A stretch of DNA of 64,000 nucleotides, taken from an uncultured Prevotella sp. GTDB lineage: Bacteria; Bacteroidota; Bacteroidia; Bacteroidales; Bacteroidaceae. Positions 54,764 to 63,904 of this stretch are shown piece after piece. Numbering within the stretch: the stretch's first letter is position 1; every line of letters begins with the position of its first letter. The stretch spans positions 1 to 64,000 of the forward strand of contig CAMVOS010000008.1 in assembly GCA_947169185.1 (NCBI GenBank), read 5' to 3'. Made by a program: the position numbers and the translations under genes. A model generated the notes under the pieces. That model was not told the DNA's origin. It ran no database searches and saw only the letters and a program-made list of their open reading frames with translations.

Positions 54764-56677
54764 TTACCAAATTCTTACGCGGTCCTTTGGTGCACGATAG
54801 AGCTTGTCGCCGGCTTTCACGCCAAAGAGGTCGTACCAGGCATCAGTATTTGTGACCGTACCGTTGATGCGCTCTCTTGGCAATGAATGACCGTCTTTTA
54901 AATTAGCTGTTTCTATGCCTTCACCGGTGGTACGCAGGAGGGCATACTTAGCTGTATACTTGGATTGCCAGAGTTTTGCAAGTGCCAAGAAGTAGCGTTG
55001 ACGCTGGAGGTCGAACTGCTCGCCTTTGAAGCCGCTCTCGGTAAGATGACGCACATAAGTGTCGTAGGCCAGCAAGACGCCGCCCAGGTCGGCAATATTC
55101 TCGGCAACGGTATAAGCACCATCATTCTTAACGCCAGGTAATGCCCAAGGCATCACCTCAAAGTTGCTGTAGCAGTCGATAAGCTGCTGTGCACGATTCT
55201 GGAACTCTTGACGGTCGGCATCGCTGGCCCAGATGTCTTCTCGGTCGCCTATCTTGTTGAATTGTGCACCCTCGGTGTCGAATCCGTGGGTGATTTCGTG
55301 TCCGAATACCATTATGGTAGCATAGTTATGGGCGTCGTTCTGCTGCGGATTATAGAGGGGGGCCATCATCCAGGCAGGGAAGATGTTCATGGCATTAAGG
55401 TTCGCGGTATAGAAAGCGTTCGTGACAGTAAGGTCATAGCTGGTTATGAGTGAATGAAAACTTGCTCTTGGGGTCTCCATGCCTGCAATTTTCCTACATA
55501 AGGCCAGATTGGTGCGGCGCAGAGCCATGACGTCGTCGAGAAGTGTCTTCTCGTTGCTGATGTCAGCAAATCCTTCAGAGAACCATTCGTCAGGACTGCC
55601 GATGTTGAATGTCATGGCGTTGAGTTTCTCGATGGCCGATTGCTTAGAGGCTTCGCTCATCCATTCGTTGGCAGCAATGCGCTGACGGAAGGTCTGGCGC
55701 AACTGAGAGCAATAGTCCATTGTGCGTTGCTTCATTTCGGGCGTGATGTATGCATTGGTGAAAATGTACGACTTCTCGTACTTTAGCAAGCTATTCGCAC
55801 AGTTCTGAACCATCTGCATACGTGTCGCCGGACTAACCAATGCCATGTCTCTGGCAACTCCCGTAGCCATGACTTGTTTCAACTGGTCAAGATTAGATTG
55901 TAAACCAAGCATCCCTGCCAAGACATAATCCATACTTTCTGGTTTAATCGTGGCATCCGCGTCAATACTGTAGGCATCGTCGAGATTGAAGCCGAGCTCG
56001 GTAAAGATGGCAGTCAGCATCGGCCACTTGTCGTGGTCGTATGCGCGACGGGAACCAGCACCCCTTAGAGGATGAACGCAAGCCTGCAAGTCAGGATTGC
56101 TGAGCAATTGCCACTTCATGCTGTTCTTGTCAATCGTGTTGCTGATAGGAGCATAGTCACTACTATTCGGAAAAAACGATACGCCGATATGTCCGTTTTT
56201 TGAAAACAACGCAGCACCGAATGTCGTTGCATAGCCTTCGTTGATCAGTTCTCCCCAAAGTTTCCAAGCTTCTTCACAAGTTTTTACAGCCTCAATTCTC
56301 GCCAAGGCGGCGTTAATCTTGGTCATGATTTCGGCGGAGTCAGCTTTAGCAGCATCTGCCAACAGCTTTTCATAGTTCGGGAAGGGAAGTGCAGACATAC
56401 GCTCTCTTATCATGTCCGGAATCTCTTGGGCCATGATGCTCTTAAACGTGAACGATGACTCGTCAACCTCTGTGCTGTTCCAGTAACCGCCGTTACAATA
56501 CATAAAGAAGTCGTCACCTGGACGTATGCTTGTGTCCTTGTCGGTTTCGGGGACGTTCCACTGTCCATTATCCACTACTGGTGCGGGGTTGTCCTCAATG
56601 CTGATACACGATGTCAACACAGTCAGGTTCATGGCGCAGCAAAAGACGGCTGCGAGTACAGTCAGAATCTTCTTCAT
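54764..56677 (-). CDS. M13 family (neprilysin-like) metallopeptidase, lipoprotein
   Basis: VFGHEITHGFDTEGAQFN, ENIADLGGVLLAYD; lipobox VLTSC. Confidence 0.95.
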   Translation of the reverse strand: MKKILTVLAAVFCCAMNLTVLTSCISIEDNPAPVVDNGQWNVPETDKDTSIRPGDDFFMYCNGGYWNSTEVDESSFTFKSIMAQEIPDMIRERMSALPFPNYEKLLADAAKADSAEIMTKINAALARIEAVKTCEEAWKLWGELINEGYATTFGAALFSKNGHIGVSFFPNSSDYAPISNTIDKNSMKWQLLSNPDLQACVHPLRGAGSRRAYDHDKWPMLTAIFTELGFNLDDAYSIDADATIKPESMDYVLAGMLGLQSNLDQLKQVMATGVARDMALVSPATRMQMVQNCANSLLKYEKSYIFTNAYITPEMKQRTMDYCSQLRQTFRQRIAANEWMSEASKQSAIEKLNAMTFNIGSPDEWFSEGFADISNEKTLLDDVMALRRTNLALCRKIAGMETPRASFHSLITSYDLTVTNAFYTANLNAMNIFPAWMMAPLYNPQQNDAHNYATIMVFGHEITHGFDTEGAQFNKIGDREDIWASDADRQEFQNRAQQLIDCYSNFEVMPWALPGVKNDGAYTVAENIADLGGVLLAYDTYVRHLTESGFKGEQFDLQRQRYFLALAKLWQSKYTAKYALLRTTGEGIETANLKDGHSLPRERINGTVTNTDAWYDLFGVKAGDKLYRAPKDRVRIW

Positions 56678-56711
56678 TGTCTTACTTTTTTTAATAATGG
56701 TGTTTGATAGT

Positions 56712-57623
56712 TTATTTCTTGCTTTTCTTTGATTTCTTCATGTATTTATGGTATGCCTCCGCTAGTTGTTGGCGACGCTCGGGAGTGACAGTAATCATGC
56801 GCATGTTGGTTCCGTCCTGCGGCTTGATGCCTTCCTTGTTGAAGAAGAAGCTGTAGACCATGTCGCCATGAATGTCGTCATAGGTCTTGCCGTCCTCGCC
56901 CAGGAACAAGGTAGGCGCATCATCATCACCATCTGTCTTTCCCATCCATCCCAACAAGGGTCTTTCTACGTTCCAGCCGTCCTTGGCTATCATGACGTAG
57001 TTCTTGCCGTCCAAGGTCACCTCGATGAGCTTGTCGCCGAACGATTCCTTGTACTGGTTAACGATGTGTTCGTATAATATGGATGTCGTGACATCCGTAT
57101 GCTCTATGCCGGACATCTTGTTCTTGGTCACCCTGTCGCGGATATCCGTCATATACATCAGCGCCTTCGCCATATTTTCCTTTATCATGCTGTACAGCAT
57201 ACCCATAAAGGCTACAGAACACAAGTATTCGTCGCTAATCTCCACACCAACTTTATAGGCATGGAAGTATTCGTCGATGTAGAACAGGGCCTTGTCCAGG
57301 TCCTTCTTGTCAGAAGCTAACGTCATCAGCATCGTTAAGGCCTCGCGAAGCACGGAATCAGGGACCTCCTTGTTATAGTCGGTGGCCTGATGATAGATAC
57401 GTTCAAAGTATTTCTCAGACTGCGACTGGTTATACATGCCGCTGTCCTTATCGAGCAGGAAGTGGCCTGCATCAAGCTGGGCCTTCCAGTCCTTGGGGTT
57501 GTCGTCGGCAGCCTTTGTCAGACGGAAGAATTTCTGTGCCTTAGATTCGGGCTCTTCCGTTTGGGCATTCACATTCAGTGCAGCGATGCAGATAATGGCT
57601 GCTAACACAATAAACTTTCTCAT
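56712..57623 (-). CDS. Hypothetical exported protein
   Basis: 303 aa with signal peptide MRKFIVLAAIICIAALNVNA; some TPR-like content. Confidence 0.65.
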   Translation of the reverse strand: MRKFIVLAAIICIAALNVNAQTEEPESKAQKFFRLTKAADDNPKDWKAQLDAGHFLLDKDSGMYNQSQSEKYFERIYHQATDYNKEVPDSVLREALTMLMTLASDKKDLDKALFYIDEYFHAYKVGVEISDEYLCSVAFMGMLYSMIKENMAKALMYMTDIRDRVTKNKMSGIEHTDVTTSILYEHIVNQYKESFGDKLIEVTLDGKNYVMIAKDGWNVERPLLGWMGKTDGDDDAPTLFLGEDGKTYDDIHGDMVYSFFFNKEGIKPQDGTNMRMITVTPERRQQLAEAYHKYMKKSKKSKK

Positions 57624-57675
57624 ACGCGGATATCGTTTGGTGAAATGTGGACTTTACTTGGTATAGATGTGAATA

Positions 57676-58173
57676 TTACTTGGCATATTTGGCCTGATAT
57701 TCTTGCTCCAGCTGTGCTTTTAAAGCATTTGTCTTGCTGTTTGCACGTATCATTGTAATATTGCTAAGGCCTCTGGACCATACAAATTCCTCGTAGTCAT
57801 GGACTGTGACGAAACCTTCGATTTTAACTTCTGGGAATGTACATATTAACTGCAATTTGTCATAGGTAAAAGAACCATTGTTCTCTACTTTCTGAATGTT
57901 AGTGATGTCCTTGGTATTCAAAGTAGTACCATTAATTATGACTTGACTTAAAAAGCTTGAAAAACTTACGGTGTATATAACACAGTTAACAGAATTGCCA
58001 TTTAGAGTATAGAATTCAAACCGACCACCGTTATAATCACTCATCCATTCGCCATTGATGGTAAATTGCTTGTTGTTGCCACCATCATCACCATCACTGC
58101 CACAAGAAACGAGAGCTGTTGCCATTACACATCCGCACATCAGTACGAACATTGTCTTGAAAAATGTCTTCAT
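57676..58173 (-). CDS. Hypothetical lipoprotein
   Basis: MKTFFKTMFVLMCGCVMATALVSCGSDGDDGG lipobox. Confidence 0.7.
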   Translation of the reverse strand: MKTFFKTMFVLMCGCVMATALVSCGSDGDDGGNNKQFTINGEWMSDYNGGRFEFYTLNGNSVNCVIYTVSFSSFLSQVIINGTTLNTKDITNIQKVENNGSFTYDKLQLICTFPEVKIEGFVTVHDYEEFVWSRGLSNITMIRANSKTNALKAQLEQEYQAKYAK

Positions 58174-58214
58174 AATTGTTTGATTTTTTGTTGTTAATAT
58201 GAATGATTATAAGT

Positions 58215-58397
58215 TTATACGATTCCTGCTTTCCTCATTTTCTGACGCATCTCCTCGTTCTGCCGGATGAAGCGCTCGATGAAGACGTTTTGTTCGCCGA
58301 TACGCCAACGCTGATAAATAATGATAGCTATCAGCGCCAGCACCACAACAATCATGGTGGCGGCGAGGGCTACTGCGAAAACAAATGTTATATCCAT
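58215..58397 (-). CDS. Small single-TM protein
   Basis: MDITFVFAVALAATMIVVVLALIAIIIYQRWRIGEQNVFIERFIRQNEEMRQKMRKAGIV; start 58397, because the upstream part of the track ORF lies in the repeat array. Confidence 0.65.
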   Translation of the reverse strand: MDITFVFAVALAATMIVVVLALIAIIIYQRWRIGEQNVFIERFIRQNEEMRQKMRKAGIV

Positions 58398-58428
58398 ACG
58401 ATTGTTTGTTTGAATCGTTTGCAAAATT

Positions 58429-58522
58429 AGTCTGTTTGCTGGAAACAATAGTCTCATGGTAGGAAAAAAGAGTCTCATTTCGTGAAAAACCGCATTCCGA
58501 TAGTCTCAAATCGAGAAAAAAG
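58429..58522. promoter_or_regulatory. Four phased direct repeats (AGTCTCA-N6-GAAAAA), putative operator array
   Basis: Copies begin at 58429 (degenerate), 58450, 58471 and 58502; spacing 21, 21, 31 bp. Confidence 0.8.
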
Positions 58523-58550
58523 CAAGCCTGACATGAGACTGCCAGGCTTG
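58523..58550 (-). terminator. Terminator hairpin of the TPR-AraC regulator
   Basis: CAAGCCTG...CAGGCTTG with the minus-strand exit into TTTTTT. Confidence 0.7.
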
Positions 58551-58575
58551 TTGTTATGATGAAATGGGCGATTTG

Positions 58576-60282
58576 CTATTTGTTGGCCACTTGTCGGTAA
58601 TCAGATGGCGACATGCCATAGGTATCGCTGAAAACGCGGAAGAAGGAACTGCGCGAGAAACCAGAGAGTTCAGCGATAAGCGTCACAGAGTTGGTTGTCG
58701 TTGACAGCAAATGTGCAGCATAGCGCAGCCTGTACTCGTTTAGGAAACTATTGACGCTCTTGCCATTGGTGCAGGCGCTGATGGCATCGGTGATGTAGTG
58801 CTCGTTGGTGCCAAGCAGTTGGGCTAGACGGCTGCGGTCGAGTTCCGAGTCGGTATAAATATGTTCTGGGGACTCCATGAACTCGCAGATGTGGCGGAAG
58901 AGCTGTTGTTCGGTAGTGAGCTGTTCCTCGGGTTCGGCCTTCAACTGCTCAATGGCCTGTTGCTGCTCTCGCTCGCGCTGTTTTATATCGTCCAGAAGTC
59001 GGCGGTTCTTCTCAAGGAGCACATTATTATATATATAGGAGCGCCAAAGCAGGTAGGCAATGAGCAGACAAATAAGGATGGCGGCAATGGCGATAACGCG
59101 ATAGACGGTAGTCTGGAACTCCGACTCCTCTAGTGCCAGTTCTTTTTTGTGTGTCTGGTAAATAACTGCCAGTTCGCTGGCATCGTTCTTCTTCTGCCAG
59201 ACAAGGGCGGAGTCGATGGCTGCGTTGATGCTGTCGGCAAGGACTAGTGCATCGACGTTACGACTAGCCTTACGGTAGGCTGAATAGCGTGGAGAAAGGC
59301 GTTCGGCAATGTTGTCGAAGGTCATCTGTGCACCATCGGTAGCCAGATAGGTGCTGTCAATCTGTTCGTACCAGTAAGCGGCCTCGTTGTAACGACCTAC
59401 CGCCATCAGGTATTCGGCGGCCTCGGAGTAGGCCCTCGGCTCGAAAAGACGGCTGCGGGGAACGGCAGCGTATGTGGTGGCAGCCTGGGCGGTTTGTCCC
59501 GATTCTTGTAGGTATAGTGCCCGCGTGAGGGCAATATGGCCTTTCCATTCCTCTATCAGTAGTGAGTCATCATGCTCTTGCTCAGCGAGGGCTATCCCCT
59601 CTGCGCAGCGGTCATTCCATGCCAACGCCCCTTCGAGGTCTCCTATTTCGTGGTGAATTGTGGATATCTTCATACAGATCCAAGCCAACCCCCATCCTTT
59701 TAGGCGCTCATTATTGACGTACTGTAGTTCTGCTTCGTAGGCTTTCTGGCCCGTAAGCTGCGCCTCGTCGAACTGTTGCAACTGTATTTGGCAGTCTGCC
59801 ATCAGCATCAGCAAGGCTGCTTCAGCCTTTTTAGGAAATGCCTTGTTGTCCTTAGCTTGAGGCAATAACTCAGTAATAACGCTCAGTGCACCTTCGGTAT
59901 CGCCTCGTCTGAAGCGCAGATATGCCCATCGGTAGCCTGCGTCGGTATAGCTGTCCCAGTCTTGCGATGGTTTGGGGGCATAGCCCTTATAGGCCTTCTT
60001 ATAGAAATGCTCTGCAATCCGCATCTGCCAGCCTTGGTCGTAGGCCAGTCCTCGCAGATGGTCGGCTTTCATTGTACATATAATCTGTGATTGCTCCATA
60101 CTGTCGATGATAGCCAATGTCCGCCTTAGGTCTTTTGCTTTGCGTGCTTCGTTATACTGCTGCCACGCAACATTTGCCTTTGCCTCGTTCATTGTGTCGT
60201 TGCGATTTGTGCAACCCACAATGGTCAGCATGGCGCAGACTATCCAGATAACAATATATTGGAGACTTCTCATTCGTGTCAT
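58576..60282 (-). CDS. TPR / transmembrane / AraC-type HTH transcriptional regulator
   Basis: N-terminal lipoprotein-like signal and TPRs, TM helix VIAIAAILICLLIAYLLW, coiled coil, C-terminal AraC HTH (LSGFSRSSFFRVFSDTYGMSPSDYRQ). Confidence 0.92.
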   Translation of the reverse strand: MTRMRSLQYIVIWIVCAMLTIVGCTNRNDTMNEAKANVAWQQYNEARKAKDLRRTLAIIDSMEQSQIICTMKADHLRGLAYDQGWQMRIAEHFYKKAYKGYAPKPSQDWDSYTDAGYRWAYLRFRRGDTEGALSVITELLPQAKDNKAFPKKAEAALLMLMADCQIQLQQFDEAQLTGQKAYEAELQYVNNERLKGWGLAWICMKISTIHHEIGDLEGALAWNDRCAEGIALAEQEHDDSLLIEEWKGHIALTRALYLQESGQTAQAATTYAAVPRSRLFEPRAYSEAAEYLMAVGRYNEAAYWYEQIDSTYLATDGAQMTFDNIAERLSPRYSAYRKASRNVDALVLADSINAAIDSALVWQKKNDASELAVIYQTHKKELALEESEFQTTVYRVIAIAAILICLLIAYLLWRSYIYNNVLLEKNRRLLDDIKQREREQQQAIEQLKAEPEEQLTTEQQLFRHICEFMESPEHIYTDSELDRSRLAQLLGTNEHYITDAISACTNGKSVNSFLNEYRLRYAAHLLSTTTNSVTLIAELSGFSRSSFFRVFSDTYGMSPSDYRQVANK

Positions 60283-60380
60283 TCTTTTCTACTTAATAGA
60301 ATACGGCTGCAAAGGTACAAAAAAAAGTATGAAAAGCCATCTTGATTTTGAAGAATATTTTGTATCTTTGCAGACGATTT

Positions 60381-60845
60381 ATGATGTTGGAACTGCATAA
60401 CGTGACAATAGGCCAGCAGATACGCGGATTGTCGGCGACAGTCAGCGAAGGTAATGTGCTGAGCATCATGGGTTCACAGGGCAAGGGTAAGACCACGCTG
60501 CTGAGAGCCCTGTTGGGTTTTCTGCCCATTGACGAGGGACATTTCTGCATCGACGGAGAACTGCTGACGCCACAGTCGGCCCCCTGGTTTCGCAAGCAGA
60601 TGGCCTATGTGCCCCAGCATTTGGAGGTGCCCGAGGGTTATGAAGAAGTGTCTACCAACTATATGCGACTGTTGGAGCATGCTGTTCATTCCGGCAAGGC
60701 ACTCTTGATAATTGACGAACCCCGCGAACCATTGAACAGCGAGGATGCAGTACGCGCCAATCGCCTGATTAGTGAGGCTGCAAAGCGCGGAGCCACCGTC
60801 GTGGCAGTCAACACAAATATAACTCCAAACCAGATACAGCTATGA
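60381..60845 (+). CDS. Short ABC-type ATPase lacking the signature/helical region
   Basis: Walker A GSQGKGKTTLL, Q-loop MAYVPQ, Walker B ALLIIDEP; no LSGGQ; 154 aa. TATCTTTG -7 box at 60363-60370. Confidence 0.8.
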   Translation: MMLELHNVTIGQQIRGLSATVSEGNVLSIMGSQGKGKTTLLRALLGFLPIDEGHFCIDGELLTPQSAPWFRKQMAYVPQHLEVPEGYEEVSTNYMRLLEHAVHSGKALLIIDEPREPLNSEDAVRANRLISEAAKRGATVVAVNTNITPNQIQL

Positions 60846-61111
60846 AGACGGTATACCTTATTATATTATTAGCACTTCTGGGTTGGAAAGGCTATTACGC
60901 CTGGCTCCGTGGACGTAGACAATGGATTCAGGACATGCAGCAGTACCAGTCGCTATGGGAATATCTGTTGGGTAATGGTGCCAGCGTATCGGAGGTGCGC
61001 AAACTCTTTGTAAAGAGAGCCCAACAACGTGCCTTTATGCCCATGCTGAAACAGTGGCGACTATGGACTGTCGTTGCAGCAGTAGGTATATTAATATGGA
61101 TTATTTTTTAA
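60842..61111 (+). CDS. Small membrane protein coupled to the ABC ATPase
   Basis: ATGA overlap with the upstream gene; two hydrophobic segments (YLIILLALLGWKGYYAWL, LWTVVAAVGILIWIIF). Confidence 0.75.
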   Translation: MKTVYLIILLALLGWKGYYAWLRGRRQWIQDMQQYQSLWEYLLGNGASVSEVRKLFVKRAQQRAFMPMLKQWRLWTVVAAVGILIWIIF

Positions 61112-61132
61112 CTTAAAAGCTATACTATATAT

Positions 61133-63370
61133 ATGATTCAAACAGTTGTAAAAAGAGACGGACGCATCGTTGGATTCAACGAGCAGAAAATTATGGCTGC
61201 TATCCGTAAGGCCATGATGCACACAGACAAGGGCGAAGACGAGCGCTTGTTGTATCAGATAACCGACCACATTGCCCAGCGTGGCGACAGTCAGATGACA
61301 GTGGAGCAGATTCAGGACCTGGTGGAACTGGAACTGATGAAGTCGAGCCGTAAGGACGTGGCTCAGAAATATATTGCCTATCGCAACCAGCGTTCGATAG
61401 CCCGCAAGGCCAAGACGCGCGACGTGTTTCTGGACATCGTGAATATCAAGAACAACGACGTGACGCGCGAGAATGCCAACATGAATGCTGACACCCCTGC
61501 GGGCATGATGATGAAATTCGCTTCGGAGACCACCAAGCCTTTCGTCGACGACTACTTGCTTTCGGCAGAGAGCCGCGATGCCGTGGAGCATAACTACCTG
61601 CACATCCACGATAAGGACTACTATCCTACGAAGTCGCTGACCTGCGTGCAGCACCCATTGGACAACATCCTGAACTGTGGCTTCATTGCCGGACACGGGG
61701 CTTCGCGAGCTGCCAAGCGCATCGAGACGGCTTCGGTATTGGCTTGTATCTCGATGGAGTGTTGTCAGAACGAGATGCACGGCGGACAGGCCATTCCCGC
61801 ATTCGATTTCTACTTGGCTCCCTATGTGCGCATGAGTTACATCGAGGAACTGAAGGCATTGGAAGACCTCTATGGTGAGGACTTCAAGGACATGTACGAC
61901 GAACCCTTGATGGACTATCTGAAGCAGCCACTCGACGGACTGGAGGGTAGGGAGCGTGCCCGTCAGCATGCCATCAATAAGACGGTAGGTCGCGTGCATC
62001 AGGCTATGGAGGCATTTATCCACAATATGAACACCATTCACTCGCGTGGTGGTAACCAGGTGGTATTCTCGAGTATCAACTACGGAACAGACACAAGCGC
62101 CGAGGGCCGCTGCGTGATGCGTGAAATCCTGCTGTCGACCTACGAAGGTGTGGGCAATGGCGAAACGGCTATCTTCCCCATCCAGATTTGGAAGAAGAAG
62201 CGTGGTGTGAATTATCTGCCTGAGGACCGTAACTTCGACCTGTATCAGTTGGCTTGTAAGGTGACGGCTCGCAGGTTTTTCCCAAACTTCCTGAATTTGG
62301 ATGCGACCTATAATCAGGATCCTGACTGGCGCGCTGACGACCCCAAGCGTTACATTCATGAGGTGGCTACGATGGGCTGTCGTACACGAGTGTTTGAGAA
62401 CCGCTTCGGACCTCGCACCTCTATCGGTCGTGGTAACCTGTCGTTTACGACCATCAACATCGTGAAACTCGCCATTGAATGTATGGAAGAGAAAGACCAG
62501 CAGAAGCGCATCGACATGTTCTTTGCCAAGCTGGACAATATGTTAGAGGTGGCTGCCAAGCAGTTGGACGACCGCTACCAGTTCCAGAAGACGGCCTTTG
62601 CCAAGCAGTTCCCGTTGCTGATGAAGAGTCTGTGGATTGGTGCCGATAAGTTGGGCCCCACGGATACCATCGAGAGCGTCATCAATCAGGGTACATTAGG
62701 TATAGGCTTCATTGGACTGGCCGAATGTCTGGTGGCACTTACAGGCAAGCATCATGGCGAGAGCGACGAGGCTCAGGAGTTGGGCTTGAAGATTGTGAGC
62801 TATATGCGTGAGCGCGTCAATGAATTCTGCGAGCGCTACCATCATAACTATTCCGTATTGGCAACACCTGCCGAGGGCTTGAGCGGTAAGTTCACAAAGA
62901 AGGACCGCAAGCAGTTTGGCGTGATTCCTGGCGTGACGGATCGCGACTACTACACCAATTCGAACCACGTGCCTGTCTATTATAAATGTAGTGCGCGCCA
63001 CAAGGCTGAAATCGAGGCGCCCTATCACGAGATGACGCGTGGTGGACACATCTTCTACGTCGAAATAGATGGCGATGCCACGCACAATCCACAGGTTATC
63101 ATGAGTGTGGTGGATATGATGGACCAGCTGAATATGGGTTATGGCAGCGTGAACCACAACCGCAACCGCTGTATGGACTGTGGCTACGAGAATGCGGACG
63201 ACAAACTGGACAAGTGTCCGAAGTGTGGTAGCGCTAATATCGATAAGTTGCAGCGCATTACGGGTTATCTCGTGGGTACGACGGACCGTTGGAACTCAGG
63301 AAAACTGGCAGAGCTGAACGACCGTGTGACGCACATTGACCACGGTTCGCAGGACCTCTTTGGAGATTAA
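61133..63370 (+). CDS. nrdD: Anaerobic ribonucleoside-triphosphate reductase
   Basis: ATP-cone N-terminus VVKRDGRIVGFNEQKIMAAIRKAM; C-terminal zinc site CMDCGYENADDKLDKCPKCGS; KLAELNDRVTH. Confidence 0.97.
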   Translation: MIQTVVKRDGRIVGFNEQKIMAAIRKAMMHTDKGEDERLLYQITDHIAQRGDSQMTVEQIQDLVELELMKSSRKDVAQKYIAYRNQRSIARKAKTRDVFLDIVNIKNNDVTRENANMNADTPAGMMMKFASETTKPFVDDYLLSAESRDAVEHNYLHIHDKDYYPTKSLTCVQHPLDNILNCGFIAGHGASRAAKRIETASVLACISMECCQNEMHGGQAIPAFDFYLAPYVRMSYIEELKALEDLYGEDFKDMYDEPLMDYLKQPLDGLEGRERARQHAINKTVGRVHQAMEAFIHNMNTIHSRGGNQVVFSSINYGTDTSAEGRCVMREILLSTYEGVGNGETAIFPIQIWKKKRGVNYLPEDRNFDLYQLACKVTARRFFPNFLNLDATYNQDPDWRADDPKRYIHEVATMGCRTRVFENRFGPRTSIGRGNLSFTTINIVKLAIECMEEKDQQKRIDMFFAKLDNMLEVAAKQLDDRYQFQKTAFAKQFPLLMKSLWIGADKLGPTDTIESVINQGTLGIGFIGLAECLVALTGKHHGESDEAQELGLKIVSYMRERVNEFCERYHHNYSVLATPAEGLSGKFTKKDRKQFGVIPGVTDRDYYTNSNHVPVYYKCSARHKAEIEAPYHEMTRGGHIFYVEIDGDATHNPQVIMSVVDMMDQLNMGYGSVNHNRNRCMDCGYENADDKLDKCPKCGSANIDKLQRITGYLVGTTDRWNSGKLAELNDRVTHIDHGSQDLFGD

Positions 63371-63388
63371 AGATTAAACATGTAAAAA

Positions 63389-63892
63389 TTGATTCGTGTA
63401 CTGAACGTCATAGAAGATACGATGGTGGATGGTCCTGGCTTTAGGACCTCCATCTATTGTGCAGGCTGTCGTCATGCATGCAAGGGTTGCCATAATCCGC
63501 AGTCGTGGGCCTTCGACCAGGGTAGGGAGATGACCACGCAAGAGCTGATGAAGATTATCGTGGCCGACCCCTATGCCAATGTGACGTTTTCGGGTGGCGA
63601 TCCGATGTACCAGTGCGATGGTTTCGCTGAACTGGCACGGGCTATACATGCACAGACCAACAAGGACATTTGGTGCTATACGGGATTTACCTACGAGTCG
63701 CTGATTACTCGGGCACAGCGCGAACTACTCTATGAACTCGACGTGTTGGTGGACGGTCCCTTTGTTGAGAGCCTGCGTGACCCAGACTTGCTGTTTCGTG
63801 GATCCAGCAACCAGCGCATCATCGACGTTCAGAAAACGCTCTATGCAGGCGAAGTGGTGCTGTGGCAAGCGGACATAGAAGTAAAGAGATAA
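63389..63892 (+). CDS. nrdG: Anaerobic RNR-activating protein (radical SAM)
   Basis: IEDTMVDGPGFRTSIYCAGCRHACKGCHNPQSW; apparently non-ATG start (TTG 63389 or GTG 63396). Confidence 0.93.
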   Translation: MIRVLNVIEDTMVDGPGFRTSIYCAGCRHACKGCHNPQSWAFDQGREMTTQELMKIIVADPYANVTFSGGDPMYQCDGFAELARAIHAQTNKDIWCYTGFTYESLITRAQRELLYELDVLVDGPFVESLRDPDLLFRGSSNQRIIDVQKTLYAGEVVLWQADIEVKR

Positions 63893-63904
63893 AAGTGAAG
63901 AGTT

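Noticed and set aside
58398-58478. N-terminal extension MRLFFPTMRLLFPANRL of the small TM ORF
   Set aside because: The repeated peptide simply reflects the operator-like direct repeats; the true start is more likely 58397.
61091-62359. 422-aa minus-strand ORF
   Set aside because: Entirely antisense to nrdD, whose sequence is clearly conserved; composition is typical of a shadow ORF.
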